64,000 nt of DNA from CAWICD01 sp052267165 (GCA_052267165.1 JBKQHO010000039.1:62001-126000); one strand, 5' to 3'; positions 42,355 through 51,316 are shown, counted from the stretch's first letter. Notes: generated by a model not told the origin, from the letters alone. Numbers and translations are program-made.

Positions 42355-43486
42355 GCGCCGTTTCGTGTAAAAAGTCCGGGTACTTATCCGCGATCACTTT
42401 TTCGATCTCAATCCGTAGAGCGCCCAACAGTTCGTTTTCCGGAAACGTTCCGATGAGTTCGCCCTTCCGGTAAATCGCGCCCTTGCCCTTGCCGCCGGCG
42501 ACGCCGACGTCGGCCATCTTGCTCTCGCCCGGGCCATTGACAACGCAGCCCATGACCGCGACTTTCACCGGTGCGGTGTATTCTTTAGCGATCGCTTCGA
42601 CCGAGCGCGCGAGTTCGACGACTTCGATTTCCGCTCGACCGCACGACGGGCAAGCAGTGATGTCGAAGCCCTTCTCGCGAATGCCGAGCGCTTTGAGAAT
42701 GCCCCAGCAAACCGGAACTTCTTCGACCGGATCGGCCGCGAGCGAGCAACGCAGCGTATCGCCGATCCCTTCCCAAAGCAGCACGCCGAGCCCGATCGCC
42801 GACTTGATCGTGCCTTCGCGCGGTAAGCCGGCCTCGGTGATCCCGAGGTGCAGCGCATACGGCGTGCCGCGCTCGGCAAGCTTCTTGTCGGCGAGCCGGT
42901 ACGCGTAGATCGTCGTCGGCACGTCGTGCGCCTTGAGCGAGATGACGATCTCGGTGTGGCCCAAGTCTTCGAGGATCTCGACGTGGCGCAGCGCCGAGAG
43001 CACCATCGCCTCGGGCGTATGCCCGTACTTCTCTTCCAAGTCGCGAGCGAGCGAACCCATGTTGACGCCGATGCGGATCGGCGTCTGCATCTGCAAGGCG
43101 AGCGTGACGACCTCGCGCGTCTTCTTCGGATCGGTGATGTTGCCGGGGTTGAGCCGCAGCTTCGCGACCCCGGCCTCGAGCGCGGCCAGCGCCATGCGAT
43201 GATCGAAGTGGATGTCGGCCACGATCGGAACCGGCGAGCGCTTGACGATCTGCGGCATGCCGGCGGCATCGGGCGCGTCTTTCACCGTAACGCGCACGAT
43301 CTCGCAGCCCGCCATCGCGAGCCCGTAGACTTGCTCGAGCGTCTTGTCGTAATCCGCGGTGTCGGTCGTCGTCATCGATTGCACCGCGACCGGATGGTCG
43401 CCGCCGATCCAGACGCCTTTGGCGTCGGATTCGCCGCTCTTGTTCTTCAGGAAGACGGGCTTCGAGGGACGGCGGAGGCGGATCAT
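42326..43486 (-). CDS. ispG: 4-hydroxy-3-methylbut-2-enyl diphosphate synthase
   Basis: 386 residues. It converts MEcPP to HMBPP, the penultimate step of the MEP isoprenoid pathway, using a 4Fe-4S cluster. Cluster ligands: CPSCGR and the Cys of VMGCVVNGPGE, whose Glu is the fourth ligand. GVWIGGDHPVAVQSMTTTDT and LRLNPGNITDPKKTREVV are family blocks. Length normal for the bacterial short form. It follows rseP on the same strand after 65 bases. Confidence 0.97.
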   Translation of the reverse strand: MIRLRRPSKPVFLKNKSGESDAKGVWIGGDHPVAVQSMTTTDTADYDKTLEQVYGLAMAGCEIVRVTVKDAPDAAGMPQIVKRSPVPIVADIHFDHRMALAALEAGVAKLRLNPGNITDPKKTREVVTLALQMQTPIRIGVNMGSLARDLEEKYGHTPEAMVLSALRHVEILEDLGHTEIVISLKAHDVPTTIYAYRLADKKLAERGTPYALHLGITEAGLPREGTIKSAIGLGVLLWEGIGDTLRCSLAADPVEEVPVCWGILKALGIREKGFDITACPSCGRAEIEVVELARSVEAIAKEYTAPVKVAVMGCVVNGPGESKMADVGVAGGKGKGAIYRKGELIGTFPENELLGALRIEIEKVIADKYPDFLHETAHGRTLAATS

Positions 43487-43551
43487 GACAGATGTGAATC
43501 CCTATAAACGTGGAGGAGGGTGATCGGCGTCGGAAGCTTCGCACTAGTGTA

Positions 43552-44700
43552 CTAGAAGACGCCCTTACCGCTGAGGATGTTGGCGATGTCGTGGTAGGCG
43601 ACCATCACCATCAGCACCATCAGCACCGCGAAGCCCGTCACGTGAACGAGCGCTTCCTTTTCGGCCGGCACCGGCCGGCCGCGCAGCATCTCCGCGAGGA
43701 TGAAGATCCCGCGCCCGCCGTCGAGGGCGGGGAAGGGCAGCAGGTTGAGGATGCACAGCGCGATCGAGATCGCGGCGGCCAGTTGCAGGTAGGGCGCCCA
43801 GCCCAAATCTTGGTAGGCCGATGCGGCGCGCTCCATGCCGATGACGCCGGAAATGCTGCCGGCATGTTCCGCGGGATGGGAAAGGAGCTGCGCGTAGCCG
43901 ACGACTTGGGTGGTCACGTCGTCCTTGAGCTCGGCGGCAGCGACCACGATGGCCTCGCCGATCCAGACGCGCCGGAACTCGGGGACGCGCACGAAACCGA
44001 TGCGCCCGATCGTCTGGCCGTTGTCTTTGAAGGGCGCCGGGGTGACCGTGACGGCGCTCTCGACGCCGTGCCGGCGGTAGACCATGTGCAGCGGAATCCC
44101 GGCCGAAGCGCGGATCTTCTTGACCATCGCTTCGCCGTCGGCGTAGGGCCGGCCATCGATCGAAACGATCTCGTCGCCGACCTGCAGACCGGCCCGCGCA
44201 CCGGGCGAATCGGCGCTGACGGGACCGATCTTGGTGCTGTAGACCGGTGAGGCGATGCCGAAGGTGACGGCCGCGCCGACCAGGATCACGTAGGCCAGGA
44301 TCAGGTTAGCGATCGGGCCGGCCACGACAATCGAAAGCCGCTGCCAGGCCGTTTTGCCTTGGAAGTTGCCGTGGCCGGCGTCGGGACCCTCACCCGCACG
44401 GAAGGCGCGCTGCTGCTCGGCCTCGCTGCTCTTCCCGTCCTCGCCCTGCATCGCGCAGTAGCCGCCCAACGGCAGCAGGTTGAGCCGGTAGTTGGTGCCG
44501 CTGCGCGGCGAGGTCCACTTCAGCAGCGTCGGGCCGAAACCGACCGCGAAGTCGTTGACCCGCACTTTGTTGAGGCGCGCGAGCAAGAAGTGGCCGCCCT
44601 CGTGCAGCACGATCAGCACCGAGAGCATGACCAGAAAGACGAAGATCTTGCCAAGCCCGTCGAGCACGGGCGCAAAGGCGAGGATCAGGGGCACGCTCAT
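43552..44700 (-). CDS. rseP: Site-2 protease RseP/RasP
   Basis: 382 residues from the ATG at 44700; the frame is open to 44877, but that overlaps dxr. Zinc motif HEGGH in VLHEGGHFLLAR; the third ligand in NLLPFPALDGGRG. A single PDZ domain (residues about 165-245) carries GARAGLQVGDEIVSIDGRPY. It cleaves membrane-bound anti-sigma factors or signal-peptide remnants within the membrane. Position after dxr and cdsA is conserved in many bacteria. Confidence 0.95.
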   Translation of the reverse strand: MSVPLILAFAPVLDGLGKIFVFLVMLSVLIVLHEGGHFLLARLNKVRVNDFAVGFGPTLLKWTSPRSGTNYRLNLLPLGGYCAMQGEDGKSSEAEQQRAFRAGEGPDAGHGNFQGKTAWQRLSIVVAGPIANLILAYVILVGAAVTFGIASPVYSTKIGPVSADSPGARAGLQVGDEIVSIDGRPYADGEAMVKKIRASAGIPLHMVYRRHGVESAVTVTPAPFKDNGQTIGRIGFVRVPEFRRVWIGEAIVVAAAELKDDVTTQVVGYAQLLSHPAEHAGSISGVIGMERAASAYQDLGWAPYLQLAAAISIALCILNLLPFPALDGGRGIFILAEMLRGRPVPAEKEALVHVTGFAVLMVLMVMVAYHDIANILSGKGVF

Positions 44701-44713
44701 GGATCTATTTCTC

Positions 44714-45907
44714 TCACTTCGCTGGCAGAGCCAAACGAGCCTCGACGGCGGTCCTTGCCTGCTCCCTTGCTCGAGCGTCCGCATGGCGCACGCTTGCGAG
44801 GCTGAGAGTTTCGTCCGGCGTCGAGTCGATAACGTCAGCCACGACCTCTGGGATCGCGCCGAATCGTATCTGTCCACTCACAAACGCTTGGACTGCGATT
44901 TCGTTTGCGGCGCTCAACGCCGCCGGCACCGTTCCACCCCGTCGTAACGCCCGGTAGGCGAGCGCCAGGCACGGAAAGCGGTCGAGGTCGGGGCGCTCGA
45001 ACTCGAGGCTCAACGAGCCGGCCTCGGCGGCGGCGCCCAGTGCGACAAAGGAATCCATGCTCTGGTGATCGGGCAGCCGGTCCGGGAACGCGAGCGCGTA
45101 GCCGATCGGCAGGCGCATGTCGGGCGGCGCCAGCTGCGCCTTCACGTTCCCGTCGCTGAAGACCACGAAGCCGTGCGCGACCGACGTCCGGTGCACCAGG
45201 ACCGCGATTCGATCCGCCCCGACGCCGAAGAGCCGGCTGGCTTCGATCACTTCCAACCCCTTGTTCATGAGCGAGGCCGAGTCGACCGTATTCTTGGTCC
45301 CCATCTGCCAGGTCGGATGGCGCAGCGCGTCGGCGAGCGAGGCGTCGGCGATGCGCTCGGCGGGCAGCGTCCAAAACGGTCCGCCCGAGGCGGTCAGGAT
45401 CAAGGTCGCGATGCGCTCGGCCGGCTCGCCGACCAGGCACTGGAAGAGCGCGCTGTGCTCCGAGTCGACCGGAATGATCTCGGCCCCGGTCCGCTTGGCG
45501 GCCGCGATCAGCAGCTCGCCGGCGGCGACGATCAGCTCCTTGTTGGCGACCGCGATCCGCGTGCCGCGTTCGACGGCGGCGAACACCGCGTCGAACGCGA
45601 CCGCACCGTCGGTCGCGGCGACCACGACGTCGGCGCCGCTCTCGGCCGCGACCGCGAGCAATCCCTCGGGCCCCGTTGCGACGCGAATCTCCGGCCCGAG
45701 CCGCGTGCGCAGCGCAGCCGCGCCGGCCGCATCGCCGCAGGCGACGAGCTTCGGGCCGAAGCGCCGGGCCTGCTCGGCCAGCTCGCCGACACGGCTCCCC
45801 GCGGCCAAGGCGGTGACTCGAAAGCGCTCCGGGTGGCGGGAGATCACGTCGAGCGCCTGCGCCCCGATCGAGCCCGTCGATCCGAGGATCGCGACGTTCT
45901 TCTGCAT
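44714..45907 (-). CDS. dxr: 1-deoxy-D-xylulose-5-phosphate reductoisomerase
   Basis: 397 residues from the ATG at 45907; a GTG three codons earlier is possible. NADPH site AILGSTGSIGAQALDVI; metal-binding VDSEHSALFQC; substrate loop LILTASGGPFW and MGTKNTVDSASLMNKGLEVI. It makes MEP from DXP, the first committed step of the pathway that IspG serves further on. 13 bases from rseP, 51 from cdsA. Confidence 0.97.
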   Translation of the reverse strand: MQKNVAILGSTGSIGAQALDVISRHPERFRVTALAAGSRVGELAEQARRFGPKLVACGDAAGAAALRTRLGPEIRVATGPEGLLAVAAESGADVVVAATDGAVAFDAVFAAVERGTRIAVANKELIVAAGELLIAAAKRTGAEIIPVDSEHSALFQCLVGEPAERIATLILTASGGPFWTLPAERIADASLADALRHPTWQMGTKNTVDSASLMNKGLEVIEASRLFGVGADRIAVLVHRTSVAHGFVVFSDGNVKAQLAPPDMRLPIGYALAFPDRLPDHQSMDSFVALGAAAEAGSLSLEFERPDLDRFPCLALAYRALRRGGTVPAALSAANEIAVQAFVSGQIRFGAIPEVVADVIDSTPDETLSLASVRHADARAREQARTAVEARLALPAK

Positions 45908-45958
45908 CTTGCTCACGTTGTACGGCTGCGCCCGCAAACCCTCAGCTTGCTGGCGCCG

Positions 45959-46804
45959 CTAGACGTGACCGGGCGGGATGTGCCCGGTCAGGAAGAGCGC
46001 CGCATAGCAGGCGATGCCGCCGAACGTGTACGAGTCGAAGCGGTCGAGCATGCCGCCGTGCTCGCCGAGCAGCGTGCCCGCGTCCTTGACGCGCGCGTCG
46101 CGTTTGAGCGCCGACTCGACCAGGTCGCCGGCCTGCGCCGCGAAGCTCGTGACCGCACCGACGAACAGCCCGTGGTACCACGGCATGCCCATCTGCGGAA
46201 CCAGGCCGAACGAGGCGCCGACCGCGCAAGCCGCCAGAAAGCCCCCGATCGCGCCTTCCCAGGTCTTCTTCGGCGAGATCGGCGTCAGCGGCGTGCGGCC
46301 GAGCGAGATCCCGGTCAGCATCGCGAAGATGTCCGTCATCGCGATCAGCACGATCGCTCCGACCGTGTAGGCGGCGCCGAATTGCGGCTCGTTGCGCAGC
46401 GCGATGAAATACGAGCCGAGCCAGCCGATGTAGAGCACCCCGAACAGGGTGAAGGCGCTGCGCGCGAGATAGCCTTGGCGCGCACCGTAGAACGAGCCCA
46501 GCAGCGAAGCGATGATCGTTCCCGCGAGCAACGCCTTCTCGTAGCGGTGCTGCAGCCCCATCGCCGCGAGCACGATGTAGATTGCGACCGCCGCCGCGGC
46601 GACCGGAAAGACGATACCGTGGCCTTTGCGCGCCGAGAGCCCGGCCAATTCCCACAGCGACGCCAACGTGATGGCGAGTACTACCAGCGTGAAGGTCGGC
46701 ACCGTCAGCGTCGAGCCCAGCACGATCGCGGCGAGGACGACGCCGCTCACCGCGCGGCGAGCGAGATCGGAGAGCCTGTCGGCGCCGGAAGCGGTGGCCG
46801 TCAC
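45959..46804 (-). CDS. cdsA: Phosphatidate cytidylyltransferase
   Basis: 281 residues from a GTG at 46804 overlapping the uppS stop (GTGA). About eight membrane segments; CTP/PA-binding ISPKKTWEGAIGG and the signature DLVESALKRDARVKDAGTLL then GEHGGMLDRFDS. It makes CDP-diacylglycerol for phospholipid synthesis. The family signature usually reads L-P-G-H-G-G; here L-G-E-H-G-G. I reject the longer 539-residue frame as a uppS shadow. Confidence 0.94.
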   Translation of the reverse strand: MTATASGADRLSDLARRAVSGVVLAAIVLGSTLTVPTFTLVVLAITLASLWELAGLSARKGHGIVFPVAAAAVAIYIVLAAMGLQHRYEKALLAGTIIASLLGSFYGARQGYLARSAFTLFGVLYIGWLGSYFIALRNEPQFGAAYTVGAIVLIAMTDIFAMLTGISLGRTPLTPISPKKTWEGAIGGFLAACAVGASFGLVPQMGMPWYHGLFVGAVTSFAAQAGDLVESALKRDARVKDAGTLLGEHGGMLDRFDSYTFGGIACYAALFLTGHIPPGHV

Positions 46805-47529
46805 GAACCTCCCGCTTCCCGGACGCGCCCCGCATACGCGGCGATCGCTCGGGCGAAGTGCTCGCGGCCGAAGTCCGGCCAAAGGACGTCGCACACGTAG
46901 AGCTCGGTGTGCGCGACCTGATACAGCAGGAAGTTCGAGAGCCGCGACTCCCCGCCCGGCCGGATCAGCAGGTCGGGATCGGGCATGCTCGAGGTGTAGA
47001 GATACGACGCGACGCGCGCTTCGTCGATCTCGGCCGGCGCCAGCCGCCCCTCCGAAACGTCGCGCGCGACGTTCGCGATGGCGAGCTGGAGCTCGGTACG
47101 CGCGCTGTAGTTCACCGCGAGATTCAGTTGCAGACCGTCGTTCCCGGAAGTTTTCTCCATGAGCCGTTCCAGCGCTTCTCGCGAGGCGCGCGGCAGCGCC
47201 TGATACTGGCCGATGACGATGACCTTGACGTTGTTGCGATTGAGCTCGGCCAGCTCGCTCTGCGCAAAGTAGACGCAGAGGTCGAGCAGCAGCGAGATCT
47301 CGGTCTTGTCGCGCTTCCAATTCTCCGTCGAGAAGCCGTAGACGGTCATCAGCGGAATTCCGAGGTCGCTGGCAGCGCGAGTCACCTGGCGTAACGCGAC
47401 GATGCCGCGGCGATGCCCCTCGACGACCGGCAGCCGCCTCGCTTTGGCCCAGCGCCGGTTGCCGTCCATGATGATCGCGACGTGACGCGGGACGGGGCCT
47501 GTCAGCGGCGCGCGGGCCGAAGCGCTCAC
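46801..47529 (-). CDS. uppS: Undecaprenyl diphosphate synthase (isoprenyl transferase)
   Basis: 242 residues, GTG start coupled to the preceding gene (GTGA). HVAIIMDGNRRWAKARRLP contains the catalytic Asp; GHRRG and VYGFSTENWKR follow; the late PDLLIRPGGESRLSNFL binds the diphosphate. It builds the C55 lipid carrier for peptidoglycan from the MEP products made by neighbouring genes. Confidence 0.97.
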   Translation of the reverse strand: MSASARAPLTGPVPRHVAIIMDGNRRWAKARRLPVVEGHRRGIVALRQVTRAASDLGIPLMTVYGFSTENWKRDKTEISLLLDLCVYFAQSELAELNRNNVKVIVIGQYQALPRASREALERLMEKTSGNDGLQLNLAVNYSARTELQLAIANVARDVSEGRLAPAEIDEARVASYLYTSSMPDPDLLIRPGGESRLSNFLLYQVAHTELYVCDVLWPDFGREHFARAIAAYAGRVREAGGS

Positions 47530-47771
47530 CCGCGCGCCTCGCGGCGCGGCGGCGTCTCCAAACGTTCGTAGCGTTCATAGCCGGCGACCAGCTCCGTGCA
47601 GTCGCCGCGCTCGGCGACGCGCAGGGTGCGCAGCATTCCCACTCCCAGCGCCGGGAACGGCGGTGCCAGCAGCCTCATGACGAGCGTGCGCCCGGCCAGC
47701 GCACGGCGCGCCTCGTTTTCGGCGAGCAGCGTAAGCGCGTTAGGCTCGGCGCGGCTGGGCGTCTCGTCCAT
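47526..47771 (-). CDS. Unknown 81-residue protein in the uppS operon
   Basis: From the ATG at 47771, first gene of the uppS-cdsA-dxr run, overlapping uppS by 4 bases. The N-terminal half is helical and charged (LTLLAENEARRALAGRT); then VMRLLAPPFPALGVGMLR and TLRVAERGDCTELVAGYERY. No family recognised. Coupling to uppS and coding-like composition support reality. Confidence 0.65.
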   Translation of the reverse strand: MDETPSRAEPNALTLLAENEARRALAGRTLVMRLLAPPFPALGVGMLRTLRVAERGDCTELVAGYERYERLETPPRREARG

Positions 47772-47900
47772 CGCTGAAGCTTTTTCCCCGCCACGCCCTA
47801 GGAAACCCGGTGATGCCCGCCAGGCAGTCGTTCCTAACGGTCCGACTGGGTAGGTGACGCGCACAGCGCTGGTCGAAATGCGCACACACGGGGAGGCGTC

Positions 47901-48041
47901 ATGGAACAACCTACGGTCCCAGAGCGGATTACGAGCACGATCGACACCAAGCCCCCAGTCGGCGTGCCCGCCGTCCTGTTTGCGATTGTCCTGATCATCG
48001 GCGTCATCGCCGCCGTCGCGCACGCGCACCCGGGTCTCTAA
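47901..48041 (+). CDS. 46-residue single-span membrane microprotein
   Basis: ATG at 47901 with GGGAGG 4 bases upstream. Soluble N-terminus of about 20 residues (MEQPTVPERITSTIDTKPP), then one membrane helix (GVPAVLFAIVLIIGVIAAVA) and a short HAHPGL tail. Predicted N-in small membrane protein. It diverges from the uppS operon; the 129-base gap between should hold both promoters, though I see no clear boxes. Function unknown. Confidence 0.7.
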   Translation: MEQPTVPERITSTIDTKPPVGVPAVLFAIVLIIGVIAAVAHAHPGL

Positions 48042-48101
48042 CCTCCTCTAAAACGGGCCGCATCCCGGCCCTTCCCTCGCTTGGTCGAGGGGCGTATCAT
48101 A

Positions 48102-48611
48102 TTGGCAGGCGGCACCGAGGTCTACGTGCCCCGGACCTGCGGCAACAGCTCGCTGCTCCGCCGCAGCGCGGTGCTGGCCGAGCATCGCCGCCCGGCGATG
48201 CTCGAGTCGCTGGCACGCGTGCCGCGCGTCCCCGAACAGCCGGTCGCGTTGGCCGCGCTTTCGACCGACGTGGCGGTCAGCGCGCCGCCCGTCGGCGGCC
48301 AGGCGCAGGTCGCCGTCGCCGCGTCGCACCGCGCCGCCGGTTATCTTCCGTTTCTGCCGTTGCTCGGCGGGCTCTGCGCCATTCCCGGAGGTGGAGCTCC
48401 GCAATGCTCCCGCGGGCTCGAACAGCGTCGGGGTCTGCAGCAAGTAGCTCAGACCTCCATAATCTCCTTTTCTTTGTTGCTCGTCAGACCGTCGACGTCT
48501 TTGATGAACTTGTCGGTCAGCTTTTGGACGCGTTCGGCGGCGCGCTTGTTCTCGTCGTCGGTGACCTTGCCGTCCTTGTGCAGGGTCTTGATCTCATCGA
48601 CGCCCTTGTGA
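48102..48611 (+). CDS. Possible unknown protein, antisense overlap with frr
   Basis: TTG at 48102 with GAGGGG upstream. The first 115 residues have coding-like composition (VALAALSTDVAVSAPPVGGQ, YLPFLPLLGGLCAIPGG) and the opposite strand reads poorly, so something is probably encoded up to about 48445. The remaining 55 codons are antisense to frr and Ser/Leu-rich, so the true end may be earlier or lost. No family recognised. Confidence 0.35.
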   Translation: MAGGTEVYVPRTCGNSSLLRRSAVLAEHRRPAMLESLARVPRVPEQPVALAALSTDVAVSAPPVGGQAQVAVAASHRAAGYLPFLPLLGGLCAIPGGGAPQCSRGLEQRRGLQQVAQTSIISFSLLLVRPSTSLMNLSVSFWTRSAARLFSSSVTLPSLCRVLISSTPL

Positions 48612-49015
48612 CGGATGTTGCGAATCGCGACCTTGTGCTCTTCGGCCTTCTTGCGGACGACCTTGACGAGGTCTTTGCGCCGTTCCTCGTTGAGCGGCGG
48701 AATGATCAAGCGGATCGTCGTGCCGTCGATGTTCGGCGTAAGCGCGAGGTCGCTCGTCTCGATCGCTTTTCTGATCGCGCCCACCGTGTTGCGGTCGAAG
48801 GCCATGATCTGCAGCGTCCGCGCGTCGGGCGTGCTGACCGTCGCGACCTGCTTGAGGGGCACCGAGGCGCCGTAGGCCTCGACGTGCAGCCGGTCGAGCA
48901 GCGCGGGCGAAGCCCGGCCGGTGCGCACCGACGCGAAGTCGGCGCGCGTGTTCTCCAGCGCCTTTTGCATCTTCGCATCGAGCTGCTTGTAGATCTCGTC
49001 GACCGTCATCGTCAT
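48449..49015 (-). CDS. frr: Ribosome recycling factor
   Basis: 188 residues from the ATG at 49015 overlapping the pyrH stop (ATGA). The three-helix bundle pattern is complete: VRTGRASPALLDRLHVEAYG, LIIPPLNEERRKDLVKVVRK, VAIRNIRHKGVDEIK. It splits post-termination ribosomes together with EF-G. End of the rpsB-tsf-pyrH-frr cluster. Confidence 0.97.
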   Translation of the reverse strand: MTMTVDEIYKQLDAKMQKALENTRADFASVRTGRASPALLDRLHVEAYGASVPLKQVATVSTPDARTLQIMAFDRNTVGAIRKAIETSDLALTPNIDGTTIRLIIPPLNEERRKDLVKVVRKKAEEHKVAIRNIRHKGVDEIKTLHKDGKVTDDENKRAAERVQKLTDKFIKDVDGLTSNKEKEIMEV

Positions 49016-49794
49016 TGCAACGCCTTCTCCACCAAGCTCGTCTGGGCGCACACGCCGCCGACGAGCGTCCCGATCGTCTCACCGAAAACGGCCCGGCGAA
49101 TGTTGCCGGGCACGTTCATGTCGAAGACGACGATCGGCAAATCGTTATCCATGCAGAGCGTCAGCGCGGTGTTGTCCATGACCTCGAGACCGCGCTGCAA
49201 TACCTCGAGGTACCCCAGCTGCGTGAAGCGCACGGCGCTTCGGTCTTTGAGCGGATCGGCGCTGTAGATCCCGTCGACTTTCGTCGCCTTGAGGATCGCC
49301 TGCGCGCCGATCTCGACCGCGCGCAGCGCAGCGGTCGTGTCGGTCGTGAAATACGGATTGCCGGTCCCGGCGCCGAAGATGACGACACGGCCCTTCTCGA
49401 GATGGCGGATCGCACGGCGGCGGATATAGGGTTCGGCGATTTGCTGCATCTGGATCGCCGTTTGCACGCGCGAGGGGATGCCGATCCGCTCGAGCGCGTC
49501 CTGCAACGCGAGCGCGTTGATCACCGTCGCGAGCATCCCCATGTAGTCGGCCGTGGCCCGGTCCATCCCCGCGGCCTCATGCGCTTTCCCGCGCCAAATG
49601 TTGCCCCCGCCGCACACGACCGCCACGGAGACCCCCGCCCGCGCGACCTGCGCGACCTCCTCGGCCATCGCGGCGGTGGTGGCAACGTCGATCGAGCTCT
49701 CTTTGCTGGCGAACGCTTCGCCCGAAAGCTTGAGCAGGATGCGCCGGTAGGCAGGCTGGGGCTGGGGTGCGTTCACGCTTCGCTCAGGCTTCAC
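49012..49794 (-). CDS. pyrH: Uridylate kinase
   Basis: 260 residues, overlapping tsf by 11 bases; a GTG six codons in is an alternative. Phosphate loop LLKLSGEAF, VAVVCGGGNIWRG, MDRATADYMGMLATVINALA, and FGAGTGNPYFTTDTTAALRA. It phosphorylates UMP to UDP. Usual place between tsf and frr. Confidence 0.97.
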   Translation of the reverse strand: MKPERSVNAPQPQPAYRRILLKLSGEAFASKESSIDVATTAAMAEEVAQVARAGVSVAVVCGGGNIWRGKAHEAAGMDRATADYMGMLATVINALALQDALERIGIPSRVQTAIQMQQIAEPYIRRRAIRHLEKGRVVIFGAGTGNPYFTTDTTAALRAVEIGAQAILKATKVDGIYSADPLKDRSAVRFTQLGYLEVLQRGLEVMDNTALTLCMDNDLPIVVFDMNVPGNIRRAVFGETIGTLVGGVCAQTSLVEKALQ

Positions 49795-50392
49795 CGAGCG
49801 CGAACTTGGCGTAGCGGCGCACTTGGATGTTCTCGCCGAGCACGCCCACGACCGACGCGATCAGTTCCCCGATCGTCTTCTCGTCGTTCTTGATGAACGG
49901 CTGATCGAGCAGCACGTGCTCCTCGAACCACTTGTTCAGCTTGCCCTCGACGATTCGGTCGATAACGTTGGCGGGTTTGCCTTCGGCGCTCTTGGCGAAC
50001 TCGGCGCGGAGCTGCTCGACGGCCGCCTGCGGGACCGCGTCGCGGCCGATGAACTCCACAGGCATGGCGGCGATGTGCAGCGCGATGTCGTGGACGAGTT
50101 CGACGAAGCGCTCGCTGCGGGCGACGAAGTCGGTCTCGCAGTTGACCTCCACCAACACGCCGATCTTGCCGCCGATGTGTATGTACGACGAGATCAGGCC
50201 TTCCTTGGCGGCGCGTTCCGACTTCTTGGCGGCCTTGCTCGCGCCGGCTTCGGCCAGGTGCTTCTTGGCAGTGTCGTAGTCGCCGGCCGACTGCACCAAG
50301 GCGGCACGGCAATCGAGCATCCCCGCGCCGGTGTCGTCGCGGAGTCGTTTGACTTCGTCGGTGGTCGGCTTATAGCCGGTTGCGGAACTCAC
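49784..50392 (-). CDS. tsf: Elongation factor Ts (short form)
   Basis: 202 residues, GTG start. VKRLRDDTGAGMLDCRAAL is the N-terminal signature; LISSYIHIGGKIGVLVEVNC and ETDFVARSERF follow. It is of the short kind (about 200 residues) lacking the second half of the core found in E. coli. It exchanges GDP on EF-Tu. A terminator separates it from rpsB, setting lower expression than S2. Confidence 0.97.
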   Translation of the reverse strand: MSSATGYKPTTDEVKRLRDDTGAGMLDCRAALVQSAGDYDTAKKHLAEAGASKAAKKSERAAKEGLISSYIHIGGKIGVLVEVNCETDFVARSERFVELVHDIALHIAAMPVEFIGRDAVPQAAVEQLRAEFAKSAEGKPANVIDRIVEGKLNKWFEEHVLLDQPFIKNDEKTIGELIASVVGVLGENIQVRRYAKFALGEA

Positions 50393-50426
50393 GGGGAGGT
50401 GTGCCTTTCTGGGTCATCGTGACGTG

Positions 50427-50449
50427 AAAAGCGCCGCTGGCGCGGCGCT
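50427..50449 (-). terminator. Intercistronic terminator between rpsB and tsf
   Basis: On the minus strand an 8-bp perfect stem (AGCGCCGC / GCGGCGCT, loop GCCA) runs into TTTT, 11 bases after the rpsB stop. It probably attenuates read-through into tsf. Confidence 0.75.
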
Positions 50450-50459
50450 GGGTCCGGCG

Positions 50460-51254
50460 TTAGGGCGCTACCTCTTCAGGCGCGGGAACGTCGGGCAATT
50501 CGGCCGGCATGGGCTCGGGCGTATAGGCGGCAGCCTCGTATTCGGTCTCGTCGAAGCCGCCGCTTTCCGCTTCGGTGCGCCCTTCGATAATCGCGTCGGC
50601 GATCTTCGAGACCATCAGCTTGACCGCGCGGATGGCGTCGTCGTTTCCGGGGATCGGATAGTCGATTTCGTCGGGGTCGCAATTCGTATCGATCACGGCG
50701 ATGATCGGGATCTTCAGTTTGCGCGCCTCGAGAACCGCGATACGCTCCTTCTTGGGATCGACGATGAACACCGCGTCGGGCAAGCGGTGCATGTCCTTGA
50801 TGCCGCCCAGGAAGCGCTCGAGCTTGTCGAGCTCGTCGGTCAGCTTGGCGACCTCTTTCTTGGGCAGCATGTCGAAGGTGCCTTGCGCCTTGAGGCCCTC
50901 GAGTTCGCGTAGCCGCGAGATGCGGCGCTGAATCGTCGCAAAGTTCGTCAGCGTGCCGCCGAGCCAGCGCTCGTTGACGAAGTAGGTGCCGGCGCGTTCG
51001 GCCTCTTCCTTCACCACGTCCTGCGCCTGTTTCTTGGTGCCGACGAACAGGATGACTTTGCCGTCGCGCGCCATCTGCCGGACGGCGGCGTAAACCTCGC
51101 GCATCATCACGACCGTCTTCTGGAGGTCGATGATGTAGATGCCGTTGCGCTCTTGGAAGATGAACGGCTTCATCTTCGGATTCCAGCGGCGCGTCTGGTG
51201 ACCGAAGTGCACTCCCGCTTCGAGGAGCGCTTTCATAGAGATAACCGATGCCAT
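50460..51254 (-). CDS. rpsB: 30S ribosomal protein S2
   Basis: 264 residues, AAGG before the ATG. MKALLEAGVHFGHQTRRWNP, FVNERWLGGTLTNFATIQRR and IAVIDTNCDPDEIDYPIPGN are diagnostic. The acidic tail (residues about 228-264) is longer than in E. coli. Start of the rpsB-tsf-pyrH-frr cluster. Confidence 0.98.
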   Translation of the reverse strand: MASVISMKALLEAGVHFGHQTRRWNPKMKPFIFQERNGIYIIDLQKTVVMMREVYAAVRQMARDGKVILFVGTKKQAQDVVKEEAERAGTYFVNERWLGGTLTNFATIQRRISRLRELEGLKAQGTFDMLPKKEVAKLTDELDKLERFLGGIKDMHRLPDAVFIVDPKKERIAVLEARKLKIPIIAVIDTNCDPDEIDYPIPGNDDAIRAVKLMVSKIADAIIEGRTEAESGGFDETEYEAAAYTPEPMPAELPDVPAPEEVAP

Positions 51255-51316
51255 GCTAGGACCTTTCTGACCTCAGACCCGCCGCCTCCCTGCCGCTCGG
51301 TCTCACGAGATCATGC

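Noticed and set aside
45065..46900. 611-residue plus frame opposite dxr and cdsA
   Set aside because: Arg/Asp/Gln-rich shadow of two certain genes.
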